NCBI GenBank assembly: GCA_027577415.1
Contig: JANBQS010000238.1
Location: 1 to 24,999, forward strand
DNA: 24,999 bases
Source: Coemansia sp. RSA 922
Taxonomy: Eukaryota; Kickxellomycota; Kickxellomycetes; Kickxellales; Kickxellaceae
Reading direction: 5' to 3'
Both the position numbers and the translations under genes were made by a program. The notes under the pieces were generated by a model that worked only from the letters and a program-made list of their open reading frames with translations, searched no databases and was not told the origin of the DNA. Shown here piece after piece: positions 1-9,832 of this stretch. Position 1 is the stretch's first letter. Each line of letters begins with the position of its first letter.

Positions 1-894
1 ACCCAAGAAATCAATTTTACGCGCTTTGGCTTTCCAAGATCCTGACGGTCTTGGCAATCTCATAAAAAATAGTACTAATACCAATGCTATTGCGCAAAAT
101 GGTAAGTTTGCCCAGAATATTAGTCTCCAGTCAGCTCTCTGAACTATCAATCCACCCAACATTGGTGCTATTGCCGAGGCCAGACCCCAGGTACATGTAA
201 ATAATCCAATGTATTTACCTCTTTCGCGCTCGCTCAATACATCAGCCACTACGACAAATATTAAACTCATTATTCCACCACCACCCAGACCTTGTACAGC
301 GCGACTAGCTATTAGCATATTCATCGACCGCGACATGGCACAAAGCACAGATCCAATAATAAAAAGTAGTACTGCTACAATGATAGCTTCAGCACGTCCC
401 AAGATATCACTAAATTTTCCATATAATGGCTGTATAGCAGTCGCTGCCAACATATATGACGTCACTGTCCATTCTGCTCGACTGAGTGCGTTAAAACTGT
501 TGGCTATTTCCACATATACGGTGGCGATAATAGTTAGGTCCAAAGCTGCTATAAACAATAGTGCGTCGAGGCCAGCCAAGGCCAAATAGAGACGTTTACC
601 GCTCAGTCGGTTCTCTTCATCGACTATGTCATCTGTTGTCGAGTCATCTGCCAAAAGAGCTTCATTCGAGGAGGATAAAGAGGCGTATACTTCGATATCC
701 ATATGCTCTTTATTTTGTTTGTCTGTTAATAGACTATTTCTAACATATTTTTGCACACTTGGAGTTAGAATATCGCTGCATCCAGTTCCACGTCGCAGAA
801 TATGAGCAAATGGTCGGTCATTGCTTGGAGTATCCATTCCTGATAACCTAAAACTATCACTATCTTTATCCGAATTTTCTTTTAGAATAGTCAT
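1..894 (-). CDS. MFS multidrug-type exporter, C-terminus off the left edge
   Basis: The minus strand is open from an ATG at 894-892 to base 1 (298 codons, no stop), so only the N-terminal part is present. A hydrophilic cytosolic N-terminus of about 105 residues is followed by hydrophobic helices. Visible family motifs are LDLTIIATVY in the first helix, the motif-A loop GKFSDILGRAE, the RAVQGLGGGG segment and a motif-C-like ASAIAPMLGG, in which Ala replaces the usual Gly before Pro. This order fits the 14-helix DHA2-like proton antiporters of fungi, which export drugs or basic amino acids across the plasma or vacuolar membrane. It is closely similar in layout to the MFS gene at 1204-3003 and on the same strand, 309 bp downstream of it, so a tandem duplication is likely. 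It uses many more A/T-ending codons (TTA, ATA, GTA) than that neighbour. The substrate cannot be told from the sequence. Confidence 0.9.
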   Translation of the reverse strand, partial: MTILKENSDKDSDSFRLSGMDTPSNDRPFAHILRRGTGCSDILTPSVQKYVRNSLLTDKQNKEHMDIEVYASLSSSNEALLADDSTTDDIVDEENRLSGKRLYLALAGLDALLFIAALDLTIIATVYVEIANSFNALSRAEWTVTSYMLAATAIQPLYGKFSDILGRAEAIIVAVLLFIIGSVLCAMSRSMNMLIASRAVQGLGGGGIMSLIFVVVADVLSERERGKYIGLFTCTWGLASAIAPMLGGLIVQRADWRLIFWANLPFCAIALVLVLFFMRLPRPSGSWKAKARKIDFLG

Positions 895-1203
895 TAAAGT
901 ATATATAAATTAACTACTGTAAAGAAGTACAATTATAATATTTTTTCCATGACAGAAATATCTCTATGCTTATCTCTTTTTTTTGTCGGAAAAATTACTA
1001 AATGTGTGGCTATTCTCCTTACTTGAGTTTATCCTGCTCACCAAATATCCAATACCAGACTTTTTTGTATTGATATTTACTACTTTACTAATTGTAAAAA
1101 TTATTATCATAAAAATTATGTTACCACTTTATTTAATGGCGTAGTTAAAAAATTACAGATTAGGCAAGTAATAAAAAAATAAATTTTAAAAGAGGGTGGT
1201 AAT
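895..1203. other. AT-rich spacer between the tandem MFS genes
   Basis: This 309-bp spacer lies after the stop of the 1204-3003 gene and before the start of the 1-894 gene, both on the minus strand. It is strongly AT-rich with T and A tracts and must hold the 3' end of one gene and the promoter of the other. No open frame or clear TATA box was recognised. Confidence 0.6.
1128..1133 (-). terminator. Possible polyadenylation signal of the 1204-3003 MFS gene
   Basis: AATAAA is read on the minus strand about 70 nt after the stop codon of the upstream MFS gene. The position is plausible for a 3' end signal, but the spacer is AT-rich and the match could be chance. Confidence 0.35.
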
Positions 1204-3003
1204 TCATTTTATCGTCTTTTTTCTCCTGGTATTCATCTTCACATGCTTGAATAGCAGCGTAGATACTACCATGAGTGCAGAGAAAGCCGTCAATCCAAGA
1301 AACACCTTATGCAGAGCGCTTTGAAACATGTCTGTTAGCCCCAAACGCACTCCCTCTGGAAGCCCCGTTGACTTGCCTATAATAGACTGATCGTTAATCG
1401 TATCGAGAATCAACTGGCTATACTTTGGATACTGCGCTCCTAGTTCATCAGCCGCAGTACGCAGCTGATTATTGAATACCGAACTAAGTACCGATAGTGC
1501 AAAAATACCGCCCAACGTACGCAAAAACAGCATCAGCGTTGTGACAATAGCCATATCCAGACCCGCGACCGCACACTGAGCGCCCATGAGCATAGTCTGA
1601 ACGCAGAATCCGAAACCCGCGCCCGTAATAGCCAGGAATCCAATACGCTGTCCGTTATTAGAGTTGGCGTCCAACAAGATCAGCAGCGAGTTTCCAATGA
1701 CAATTAAAAAGCCACCAGTCACGATTAGCTCGCGGAACCGTCCTAATCTCAGCATACAGGCACCGGCTGCTGCTGCACCTACTACCATGGTACCCATCAA
1801 CGGTAGTAAATGTAATCCGGCCTGTGTCTCGGTCGACCGCTTGACGGAGAGCTCCCATGCCGGAATAAACATTAACGGCGCGTAGATACTAGCACCCAAT
1901 GCAAAATGCGACATACCGGAAGCAACAACATTACGTACACGGAATAGCCTCAGTGGCACAATAGGTTCAACGGCAACTTTCCACTCGATATAGAGAAACA
2001 AAATACCCATAGCCACCGAGCCGCAAATAGTACCCAACACACGACCCGACGTCCACTTATACCCTTGTCCACCCCAAGCAAAGGCAATAATAATGGGGAT
2101 GATAAACGCCTGGAACGTTAGTAATCCCAAAAAGTCGATACGGCTAATCTTCTCCCGCAGTGAGCCCTCGGGTCTAGGAATACGTAGAGCAAAGTATAGC
2201 ACAATGATAGACGGGATGCAAACGGGCAAGTTGATCCAGAATATGATTCGCCAGCTGGCGTTCTCTACTATAGCGCCACCCATCACCGGACCCACGGCAG
2301 AAGCAACACCCCAAGCGGCGGCCAAGTATGCAGAGAATCTGCCGCGGTCACGTTCCGATGTCACGTCGCTCATTATCACGCTAACCATTGTCATCATCCC
2401 TCCGCCGCCTATCCCCTGGATCGCACGGCTAGCAACCAGCATCGCCATCGAGTGTGACGCCGCGCACATAACAGAACCGATACAGAAAATGACCGTGGAC
2501 ACTACTACCGATTCGAAACGACCCAAAATATCGCTAAACTTTCCATACATCGGTTGTACAGCTGTGGTGGCCAGCAAGTAGCTAGTAATAATCCAAATAC
2601 CGTTTGTCATGTCGTCGTACTGATTGGATATGTCGATATACACTGTGGCTAGAATTGTCGTGTCCAGTGCCGATACGAAAAATAACAAGCATAGTCCGGC
2701 TACTATGACGTACAGTCGGCCTTTTTCGATTGTTTCTTTGTTAAACCCCTGGCTGCTGGCCACTACACTCGGAGCTAAGCTATTGGCTCCTGATGCTGTG
2801 CCCTTTTCAGCCACATTTCCGCCACTGTCGTTTGCACCCGTGTCCCCCATTTCTATTATCTGGCTATCTAGACCCGAGCCAACTACTATCTGCTTTTCGA
2901 CCTTGTAGCTCAACCCACTGGAGCTAACCGACGCGCTGATCTGAGGGCCACCGATGCCATCTGCTACCGTGGTGTGCGAGTCTGCCGCTTGAAGAAGCGT
3001 CAT
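1204..3003 (-). CDS. MFS multidrug-type exporter (14-helix DHA2-like), complete
   Basis: This is a 599-residue protein on the minus strand. Residues 1-95 are hydrophilic and presumably cytosolic. Helix 1 follows (LYVIVAGLCLLFF) and runs into LDTTILATVY (113-122), the DHA2-type first-helix signature. Motif A is GKFSDILGR (154-162), RAIQGIGGGG lies near 193-202, and motif C, VASAVGPVMGG, near 233-243. About 14 hydrophobic segments can be counted, with a short basic tail KTRRKK-like at the end. The family exports toxic compounds, basic amino acids or siderophores by proton antiport. The start is the first in-frame ATG of the open frame, and the length is normal for the family. It lies head to tail with the MFS gene at 1-894 and diverges from the SH3b gene at 4346. 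The stop is TGA, which shows that TGA is a normal terminator here. The substrate is not predictable. Confidence 0.95.
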   Translation of the reverse strand: MTLLQAADSHTTVADGIGGPQISASVSSSGLSYKVEKQIVVGSGLDSQIIEMGDTGANDSGGNVAEKGTASGANSLAPSVVASSQGFNKETIEKGRLYVIVAGLCLLFFVSALDTTILATVYIDISNQYDDMTNGIWIITSYLLATTAVQPMYGKFSDILGRFESVVVSTVIFCIGSVMCAASHSMAMLVASRAIQGIGGGGMMTMVSVIMSDVTSERDRGRFSAYLAAAWGVASAVGPVMGGAIVENASWRIIFWINLPVCIPSIIVLYFALRIPRPEGSLREKISRIDFLGLLTFQAFIIPIIIAFAWGGQGYKWTSGRVLGTICGSVAMGILFLYIEWKVAVEPIVPLRLFRVRNVVASGMSHFALGASIYAPLMFIPAWELSVKRSTETQAGLHLLPLMGTMVVGAAAAGACMLRLGRFRELIVTGGFLIVIGNSLLILLDANSNNGQRIGFLAITGAGFGFCVQTMLMGAQCAVAGLDMAIVTTLMLFLRTLGGIFALSVLSSVFNNQLRTAADELGAQYPKYSQLILDTINDQSIIGKSTGLPEGVRLGLTDMFQSALHKVFLGLTAFSALMVVSTLLFKHVKMNTRRKKTIK

Positions 3004-4345
3004 ATGTACTATAGATTCGGAGTGTGTTGACAGTAATGTAAATAAAACAGCAAGATTAAAGGGTCAGGAATTATAAAAAAAAAGACAAAATTATAAAGAA
3101 AACACGAAAAATAGAGAAATAGTACCTATTTAAAAAAAAGTCAGTCTATACAGTTGGCGATGCTATTGCCATTTTATATTCGCTTCTCCGCCCCCACTCC
3201 ATGGCTTCTCCAGGTCACTTTTTTTTGCTATCAAAACACCCAACTATAAAAAAATGCGTGTACAAAAAGCTCAATCCCGCCACATTCTCCTCTCAAGTTG
3301 GGACCCTGATTTCTCTTGCCGTTGTTCATTATACACACTTTTTTGCTGTAGATACCAACACTCGGACACATCTCGTTATTCGCCTTTTCGATTGAGAGCG
3401 GAGCGCATCTCGGGAGGCTTTCTTTTCCACCCCCTCCTTGTTTTGCCTCAAAAAAGCGACAACGTGTAATCGAGGCGTGTGAGTAGATGAGCAATGGCCT
3501 TTCTTTTTTTTTTTTTGTGTCCAGCACTATGCTTATTGGGCAAATAGCAAGCCATTATTTTTTGCTCTAAACAATGACTTTTTTGTTCTCTTGTGTCGAC
3601 ACAAGAGTAAAAAAATTTTAAACAATGGAATGTGTATCTAAAGCCGATGAATATAGTGCGTGCATCGCAAGAGAGATAAGCAGTGTTTTTTTTTCTTTCA
3701 GCCCGTCTGTGGCGAGCATCTAGTCTGCCCTGCGTTCTCTTTTTTTGACGCTGGACTTGGGGGCGGGGGATGATGCTCCGCAAAACCCCGAGTGCGGCGT
3801 TCCTGGTCATAGCACCCGCTTCTCACGCCTTTACTTTCTCCGCAAATAGAAGGCCAAAGGGTTCTTATTACCAACATGTGTTGGCCAACTTTTTTTTAGA
3901 ACCTAGAGCTCAGAGCGTGTATACCTGTACTCTTTCTCAGTAGCAAATCACTGTTTTTTAGACCTCCGAACCGTTTGGTGTAAATGTGGCGCTAGTGTCA
4001 TGGTTAGGTGGGCTGAAAATCAAGCAATTTCCCAAACAAAAAAACTAGTTGCGTACATGTGCTAGAGGCATAGGACGTTCCAGAATCAGAGTAGTTGCAT
4101 CTTTCCATGTACCTTATAATGACATCTTGCATACGTTGCTTTAGAATGATTGACTAGCTTGGATCGACATGCATGTTGTTGCATGTGGGATGCAGCCTCG
4201 TGTTTGTGCTTGTTTTTTTTTTTTTTCTAAAAAGCCACTACACTAAACTAAAGCAGCCAAGTTATTGCGGTCCTTTCTTTCCCCTTTGTTGTTCATTATT
4301 ACCTGCGCCCTTTTTTACGTTACATAATATTTATTTTCTACTGCG
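3004..4345. promoter_or_regulatory. 1.3-kb divergent intergenic region
   Basis: This lies between the starts of the MFS gene (minus) and the SH3b gene (plus). It holds many T- and A-homopolymer runs, for example around 3503-3515 and 4211-4226, and a 20-bp perfect palindrome at 3588-3607. Short open frames occur on both strands, but they are low-complexity and resemble no known protein. A T-rich stretch runs up to the ATG at 4346. No tRNA was seen. Confidence 0.6.
3588..3607. repeat. Perfect 20-bp palindrome
   Basis: The sequence CTCTTGTGTCGACACAAGAG is its own reverse complement. It is flanked by a T run on the left and an A run on the right, which extends the symmetry imperfectly to about 38 bp. 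It could be a dimeric transcription-factor site or a cruciform-prone sequence. Confidence 0.8.
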
Positions 4346-4960
4346 ATGAGATATAGTGCGACGACTTTGGCGCTTCTTGCACTGTTTAGTGCCAGCGAGG
4401 CGTTTGACATTATCCACTCGGCCAACCTCAACTGCCGCGCAGGTCCTTCAACAAAAGGCGACATTGTTAAAGTGTATTCACTTGGCGATGACGTTCAAAT
4501 AGTGTGTCAGATCACGGGCGAGAGAGTGTCTGGCACTAATATCTGGGATAAGACTCCCGACAACTGCTACGTTCTTGACTACTATCTCTCTACGGGCTTC
4601 TCGGGCATCTTCATGCCTCTATGTAACGCCACCAGCAGTGGTAGCAGCTCCAGTTCAAAACCGACCCGCAGTAGCACAGCCTCAACCACCGCGACGAGCA
4701 CATCGAGACCCAGTAGCTCGACCACGACATCTGCGACCTCAGACAGCGAAACAAGTTTGCAAACGTCGTTGTCTCCTGAATCCGAGTCTTCTGAAACTGA
4801 ATCAAAGAGTGATAACGCATCGGACTCTAGTGACTCCCAGAGCACCTCCAAGAACAGTGCTGCCTCGGGAACAAGGTCGCCAGCTAATTCTGGCCCGTTT
4901 GTTGTCGCTCTCGGCTGCGCCATTGTTGCGTGTGCTTTTGCTGGTCTGGGATATTGGTAA
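4346..4960 (+). CDS. Secreted SH3b-domain protein with Ser/Thr-rich stalk, probably GPI-anchored
   Basis: This is a 204-residue protein. Residues 1-19 look like a signal peptide (hydrophobic TTLALLALFSASEA with a cleavage site before FDI). Residues about 20-92 match a bacterial-type SH3 (SH3b) domain: LNCRAGPST, then VYSLGDDVQIVCQ, then NIWDKT and NCYVLDYYLSTG, with four cysteines that could pair. Residues about 95-178 are a Ser/Thr-rich, likely O-glycosylated stalk. The last 24 residues are hydrophobic after a small-residue stretch (PANSGP), as in GPI-anchor signals. In bacteria and fungi such SH3b domains often bind cell-wall material. I infer a cell-surface or wall protein. No catalytic domain is attached, so it is either a binding module or structural. 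The ATG at 4346 is chosen because it gives the complete signal peptide. Confidence 0.75.
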   Translation: MRYSATTLALLALFSASEAFDIIHSANLNCRAGPSTKGDIVKVYSLGDDVQIVCQITGERVSGTNIWDKTPDNCYVLDYYLSTGFSGIFMPLCNATSSGSSSSSKPTRSSTASTTATSTSRPSSSTTTSATSDSETSLQTSLSPESESSETESKSDNASDSSDSQSTSKNSAASGTRSPANSGPFVVALGCAIVACAFAGLGYW

Positions 4961-5610
4961 TCATTTATTTTGAACAAACACTCGTAAGACAATGAATTAG
5001 ACTGATTCTAGCCAACTGCCCGCTTTCCCCGTTTTATTGGCTTGTTGGCTTTTTTTTCCTTGAGTACTGGCTTGGGTTTGTTCTGCTCTTGCGTTGAAGC
5101 CGCCCAGTAGTTGTCAATTGTTACTTAGTGAGCGTAGCGAGCTTAGAGCGTATAGAATATATAATAGATATTAGCGTATATAAAAGTGAGAAAATAATCT
5201 AACTCTGAATGCCGACGGGTTAATGCTTATATAGACTTGTTCATGGCCCGTTTCCATAGACGAAAGTACGCCTTGCCCGCTACCCTTAGTGTCGCTGAGT
5301 CGAGCCTCTTTGTAGGCGGGCGGCTCCTATCGGCGGCGGGGCATTTGGGCGTTGAGAGTCTGGGACATCCGGCAGATGTGTGGTGACATTATGTAGACCA
5401 TTTGACCGATCACATGGGCTGGCGCGCTATCCTACGACGCGCGTAACTTTCCGACTGTTTATTTTTAACAGACAATCGCTGATCTGTTGCGCAAAATCAA
5501 GTGGCATGGACAGTTGACAAGGGAGTGATCGCCTTTTCCTTTCTCTCTTCTGTTACTTCTTTTCCTCTCTTTATTATTATCCTTATTTTCCCACTCGCAA
5601 TTCGAAAGCA
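4961..5610. other. 650-bp spacer between the SH3b gene and the F-box-like gene
   Basis: A TA-rich patch with TATATAAAAG lies near 5176-5186, followed by a GC-richer patch around 5260-5350. A pyrimidine-rich tract (about 5525-5590) runs up to the ATG of the next gene and looks like a fungal core-promoter or leader tract. No RNA gene or open frame was supported. Confidence 0.5.
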
Positions 5611-7341
5611 ATGCCTACTCCCTCGCTCATACAGCTCCTCCCGCTCCACGTTGTAAAGCTCATAGTCAACCATGTTGTGGGCAGCAGCCGCATGAAGTTT
5701 GATGACGTTTGGACAGACTCTCAAGAGTACAAAACGCTACTTAAACCGTTGCTGTGGGTTAGCCACAACCTTCGCGCTATCGCACTCCCGCTCTACTGCA
5801 ACTACTTTAAGATACATATTCCTATCTTCCCGCAAGGTGCCAACGGTGTTTACGATTTATTGCCAAGACGTCCAGGCGATGATCGCGCTTCATACAAGTA
5901 CCTCGGCCATACAACGCACCACCTAGCCAAGGAACTGAAGGTTGAACTTGACGAACGGGCCATCTACTCGGGAAGGGCATTGGAGGTACTGTCGTACGTG
6001 CCCTACGATGGCTGTGCGTTTCCGCTGGTTCGCAAGTTTGCACTCACACTCGTGACAGAGGAGCTAGACGACGTAGACGAGAGCGCTGAGATTGATTTAC
6101 CGCGAGCCCAGGCTAACATTAAGGCATTTGTGGAGCGGGTCGATCAGCTTGCGCCTATTGTCCGCGAGGTTAGAGTGCGGCTCGAGGACTTTTATCTGAC
6201 CGACTCAGCTGATCGTCTTGTTGGTTACTTGGCCTCTCTACTCTTCCAGCTAGCTGACCGCGTTAATTACGACTACGAGGTTGGCAGTGCGACTCCCGTG
6301 TGGCAGCACTTGGATACGATCTGTAACCTGACGCATATCACGTACACAAGTTTAAGCAGTGACGAGAGCTTTTTGCAGTCAGTGCGGCGGAATGCGTCAA
6401 CCTTGCAGGCCCTGGACATTGATTCGGAAGATGAATATGTTAACATAGGTGGCCTCATTCGGAACACCGACGGCAGCTACGTAACGTACCCGTGCTTGCT
6501 CAAACTGTTTCTTTGCTGGCGAGAAGATTACGATGACGACGACCGAGTGGTTTCTAGTGACGTTGTGCCATTCCCCATTCTTCAGCGATTGATGATCTTG
6601 ACTGAATACCCGTTTGGCGACGACGTAGTTTTTAGGGGCAACGCGAGCACACTCAAGTGCTTGAATTTGAAGTTGACCAATTCTGTGGTCTCTATGCTTC
6701 GTGGATTCAACGTGTTTACCCCACTCAGTCATCCTAAGCTTCAATATGTGAATATTGAGGATTACGAAGGGGACATACCAGATTTGTTTGCCACTCCCAT
6801 CGACTACACACAGTTTGTTCTCGGTATTGGAACTAGAGCGCATATGCGACGAATCGATATAGCTTCCATTGGTAGATCTATAATACCCGCACTCTCATTG
6901 CCTGGCGCTCATACATGTATTGAAGTTCTCAAGCTGTCGTCCCTTAAATTCAACCTTTGGGATGTCTTCACTTTGGTCAAGTCGCTCCCGCTACTTGCAG
7001 ATCTGCACACGCGGGCTCCAGCCATTGACAATTTCCCCAATGCCATCTCCAAGGATGAGCTTTTGGCTCACGTAATCTCGAACTATGCCCCAATGGGTGA
7101 ACGACTACGGTTCTGGTATGTTATGTGTCCCGATTCTTACGAGGCATACACTAGAGCTGCATTGTGTGTTCTTTTATTGGCGCTGAAATGCCCTAATTTT
7201 ACTCATACCGCTACGTTCCGCTGCCAGCGCGAGCCACTGATGAAGGCGATGGAGGAAATTATTGCTTCTGATGCATTCCAGCCATATGCGCCTCGATTGC
7301 AGCGTCTTCTGTTTAAAGGCTGGGATGGTAAACAATACTGA
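5611..7341 (+). CDS. F-box-like / leucine-rich protein of a fungal lineage-specific family
   Basis: This is a 576-residue soluble protein with no signal peptide or membrane segment. The N-terminus has an F-box-like pattern: LIQLLPLHVVKLIVNHVVG, then after a short insert LLKPLLWVSHNLRAIALPLYC. In an F-box the first part would contact Skp1. The rest is rich in spaced Leu/Ile with segments such as LQALDI, LKCLNLKL and LQYVNIEDYEG, which resemble irregular leucine-rich repeats. I associate this N-terminal pattern with a large multicopy family in Kickxellales, but cannot test that here. A role as a substrate receptor of an SCF ubiquitin ligase is inference. The ATG at 5611 follows a CT-rich leader, and the stop is TGA. 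The gene seems intact, with no obvious intron. Confidence 0.6.
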   Translation: MPTPSLIQLLPLHVVKLIVNHVVGSSRMKFDDVWTDSQEYKTLLKPLLWVSHNLRAIALPLYCNYFKIHIPIFPQGANGVYDLLPRRPGDDRASYKYLGHTTHHLAKELKVELDERAIYSGRALEVLSYVPYDGCAFPLVRKFALTLVTEELDDVDESAEIDLPRAQANIKAFVERVDQLAPIVREVRVRLEDFYLTDSADRLVGYLASLLFQLADRVNYDYEVGSATPVWQHLDTICNLTHITYTSLSSDESFLQSVRRNASTLQALDIDSEDEYVNIGGLIRNTDGSYVTYPCLLKLFLCWREDYDDDDRVVSSDVVPFPILQRLMILTEYPFGDDVVFRGNASTLKCLNLKLTNSVVSMLRGFNVFTPLSHPKLQYVNIEDYEGDIPDLFATPIDYTQFVLGIGTRAHMRRIDIASIGRSIIPALSLPGAHTCIEVLKLSSLKFNLWDVFTLVKSLPLLADLHTRAPAIDNFPNAISKDELLAHVISNYAPMGERLRFWYVMCPDSYEAYTRAALCVLLLALKCPNFTHTATFRCQREPLMKAMEEIIASDAFQPYAPRLQRLLFKGWDGKQY

Positions 7342-7534
7342 CAGAGCCTTTATATAGTACAGAAGGGGGTCCCCCTTAATCATAATATTTATTTTACGTG
7401 CTAATATTTAGTCACTACAATGAACTGTAGAATGTGTTGGCCTAAAGTGGTAACCTCCTTCACAAATAACAATAACAAAAGTAAGGTCATTTGGTGCAAC
7501 ATATTGCTTAGCGGTGCATTCGACGGAAGAAGCA

Positions 7535-9832
7535 ATGGGCTCAGAGATACTTGCTTTAGGGGAAGCTAGTTCACGTAGTCAAGGAGACCATCATATACTG
7601 GCAGCAGAAAACTTCAGCTTCAGTACGTTTTTGGAAGAATGCTTTAACAATGTCGAGTTGCTTCTTCAGAACTCCTTGCGCCACAACTATGCCACTGTTA
7701 GCAAACTGGCTATGCCTTGCGACCCAGCTATCAGCACGATGGCCCGTGAACTCGCAGAAAATTCTGCTGCGGATTTGGAGACCTGCCTCTCTGAGGCGGC
7801 TTATTGCCAAGGACGTAACAACAAGTCTTGGGGTTTAAGCTACGCTGGCAGTGCTCAAGGTGAAGGACGTGATATCAATATTCTGGACGCGTGGGCTATA
7901 GAAATGTTGTAGGGGACGGGAAGCCATGCTAGCGATAACTCAGAGCTACATGATTTAAAAGCGTACAAAATTACCCCTTGTAGCGATGCACTTCTCCTAT
8001 TGGTGGCGCACCATGTCAAGGCATGCATTGGCGGGGAGAGGGCGACGGGGGTTCTAAAGCCAGATAACTGCCGACTGATTTTGCCTATTGCCCAGAATGA
8101 CACAGATAGCGATAACACCGACATATATCCGGATGGATGCAGCGACTGCAAAGCCTTTGCCCACATCGAGTGTGGTATGTTTCCCCTCGGCAGCAGCGTG
8201 GAGACACAGGTGGCGTCAGCACACCACAACATTGTTGCTGGCATATCGGTAGCGGCATACTCAGATGGACTTGAAAGAGTAGTGCAACTACTGACAGCCA
8301 ACACAATGGCACTGTTTTACAACCAGCACAACCGTCGGTTTGCCTGGGGGCTGACGTTCTTTTCTCGCATTATTCACGCATACGTTTTTGGTCCTGACGA
8401 TATCTGGGCATCAACTGAGATGGATATTACTAGCGCTGAGGGGCACCTGGCATTTATCTCGCTACTAGTCGATTGGTCGTTGAGCTCCGTCGATCGCCTT
8501 GGATTTGACCCATCCATTAGATACATTGTTGGCGACATCGGTAGCGGTCCCTACCTCGAGATCGACGTCCATGAGATGGGCAAGAGTACAGGCCAAGTAG
8601 ACAAGCACACGTACTACAGCAAGCGGTGTGTTGGGGCAGCAGATCATCTGTTTGGCTGTCATTCGAGATACTTTGTTGCTTCGACCAGTCCAGAGAGGCT
8701 AGATGCTCCGGAATTCTTGATCAAGGATTTGTGGACGACTTCCAACAGCGGCTCTACTAATGACACGCGCGAAAACTCAGTCAACACAGCCTTACAAGGT
8801 GTGTTCAACAAGTCCAGCAAGTTTGGCGGCAGCTTTTTGTATTCTGCTGGCGTTGGACCTGTGTACATTAGCCAAGGAGGCACGCTCGTTGCAGACTCTA
8901 CCGACTCAGCCTTTAAGGGACTGCTGGACATTGGCCATATTCGCCAGCACAAGCGCACGGTTTTTCAGTGGGACGAGACCATGATATCTGCGGCGGCCAA
9001 CCCGAGCCAAGTCATTATTGCAATCGCCGATGCCATGACAGCACTCAATGCGGCATACGTCAAGTGTAGGATCATTCACGGCAATCTCAGCGATCGAGCC
9101 ATTCAGTTCGAGGAGACGGCGGACGGCATAAATGGCGTTCTTGGAGAGCTTGACTATTCATCCTATGCTGGTGGCAGCACCGTTGAGGCGCCAGAGATTA
9201 TGCTCTTTCAGCCCATCCACGCCTTGGATTGCCGAGCAATAGCTGCACGACTAAACTCGGATGACAGGGCGTATGCTGAGACCCAAAGCAAAAGTCTCGA
9301 CAATTGGGAGTGCATGCTGTATATTATTTGCGTGCTGGGTACGTTTGGCATTAACCAGGGGGAGCGAGCTAGGTATCCTAAGGGAGAGTCAGGCTATCCT
9401 CGTATCAAGGGGTGGGGTTCAAGGAATGCAGTCATTGCCGCCGTAATAAAACGTGAAGACATGGACTCTGCGCGGAGCTTCTATACCAGCGTTGCAAAAA
9501 AGATTAACGAGGGGCCATTGCGTCAACTGGCGGTGGATATGCACAGGATTCTATTCCCTCATCCAGAGTGTCCTGGGACCAAAGTAGCGGATGGAGAAGA
9601 TCCACTTGTTTTGCGCGATGCCTATGAAGATGACATTGTGGCGGAACTTTTGCGCGTGGTGGAACAGCACAAAAAGGAAGCACTCGTAACACTGCGTACA
9701 ACTGGGTCTACTACTGCGGAGAGGGCTGAACAGAGCACTGACCTTTTGAAGAAGCGTAAAAGAAAGGTCGTTACAACTACTTCTCCTATGATGACGCGGT
9801 CAAGGGCAAGTCGTTCGTCGTCCAAGTTTTAA
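7535..9832 (+). CDS. FunK1-type protein-kinase-like protein, ORF interrupted by one in-frame TAG
   Basis: One reading frame stays open from the ATG at 7535 to the TAA at 9830-9832 except for a TAG at 7910-7912 (codon 126). Codons after the stop still look protein-coding, so the two parts belong to one gene. The C-terminal half resembles the fungal FunK1 kinase family. RRFAWGLTFFSRIIHAYVFG and ASTEMDI match its N-lobe region, and LDNWECMLYIICVLGTFGIN its C-lobe. The catalytic loop reads IIHGNLSDRAI (H515, G516, N517), so HRD is HGN, and the metal-binding position reads LGELDYS (around 537-542) instead of a D-F/W-D type motif. It is therefore probably a pseudokinase. The tail carries a basic KKRKRK patch near residue 740 and Ser/Arg-rich residues, which fits nuclear targeting. 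The stop may be a true nonsense mutation, an assembly error, or lie inside a 75-nt intron (7909-7983, GTAGGG...CTTGTAG) with a weak donor. Confidence 0.7.

Noticed and set aside
3231..3810. Minus-strand open frames of 98 and 120 codons in the MFS/SH3b gap
   Set aside because: They are driven by A/T homopolymers, Lys-rich without domain pattern, and lack promoter signals.
7419..7534. GTG at 7514 as the start of the FunK1-like gene
   Set aside because: In a eukaryote the in-frame ATG at 7535 is the better start; nothing upstream looks conserved.
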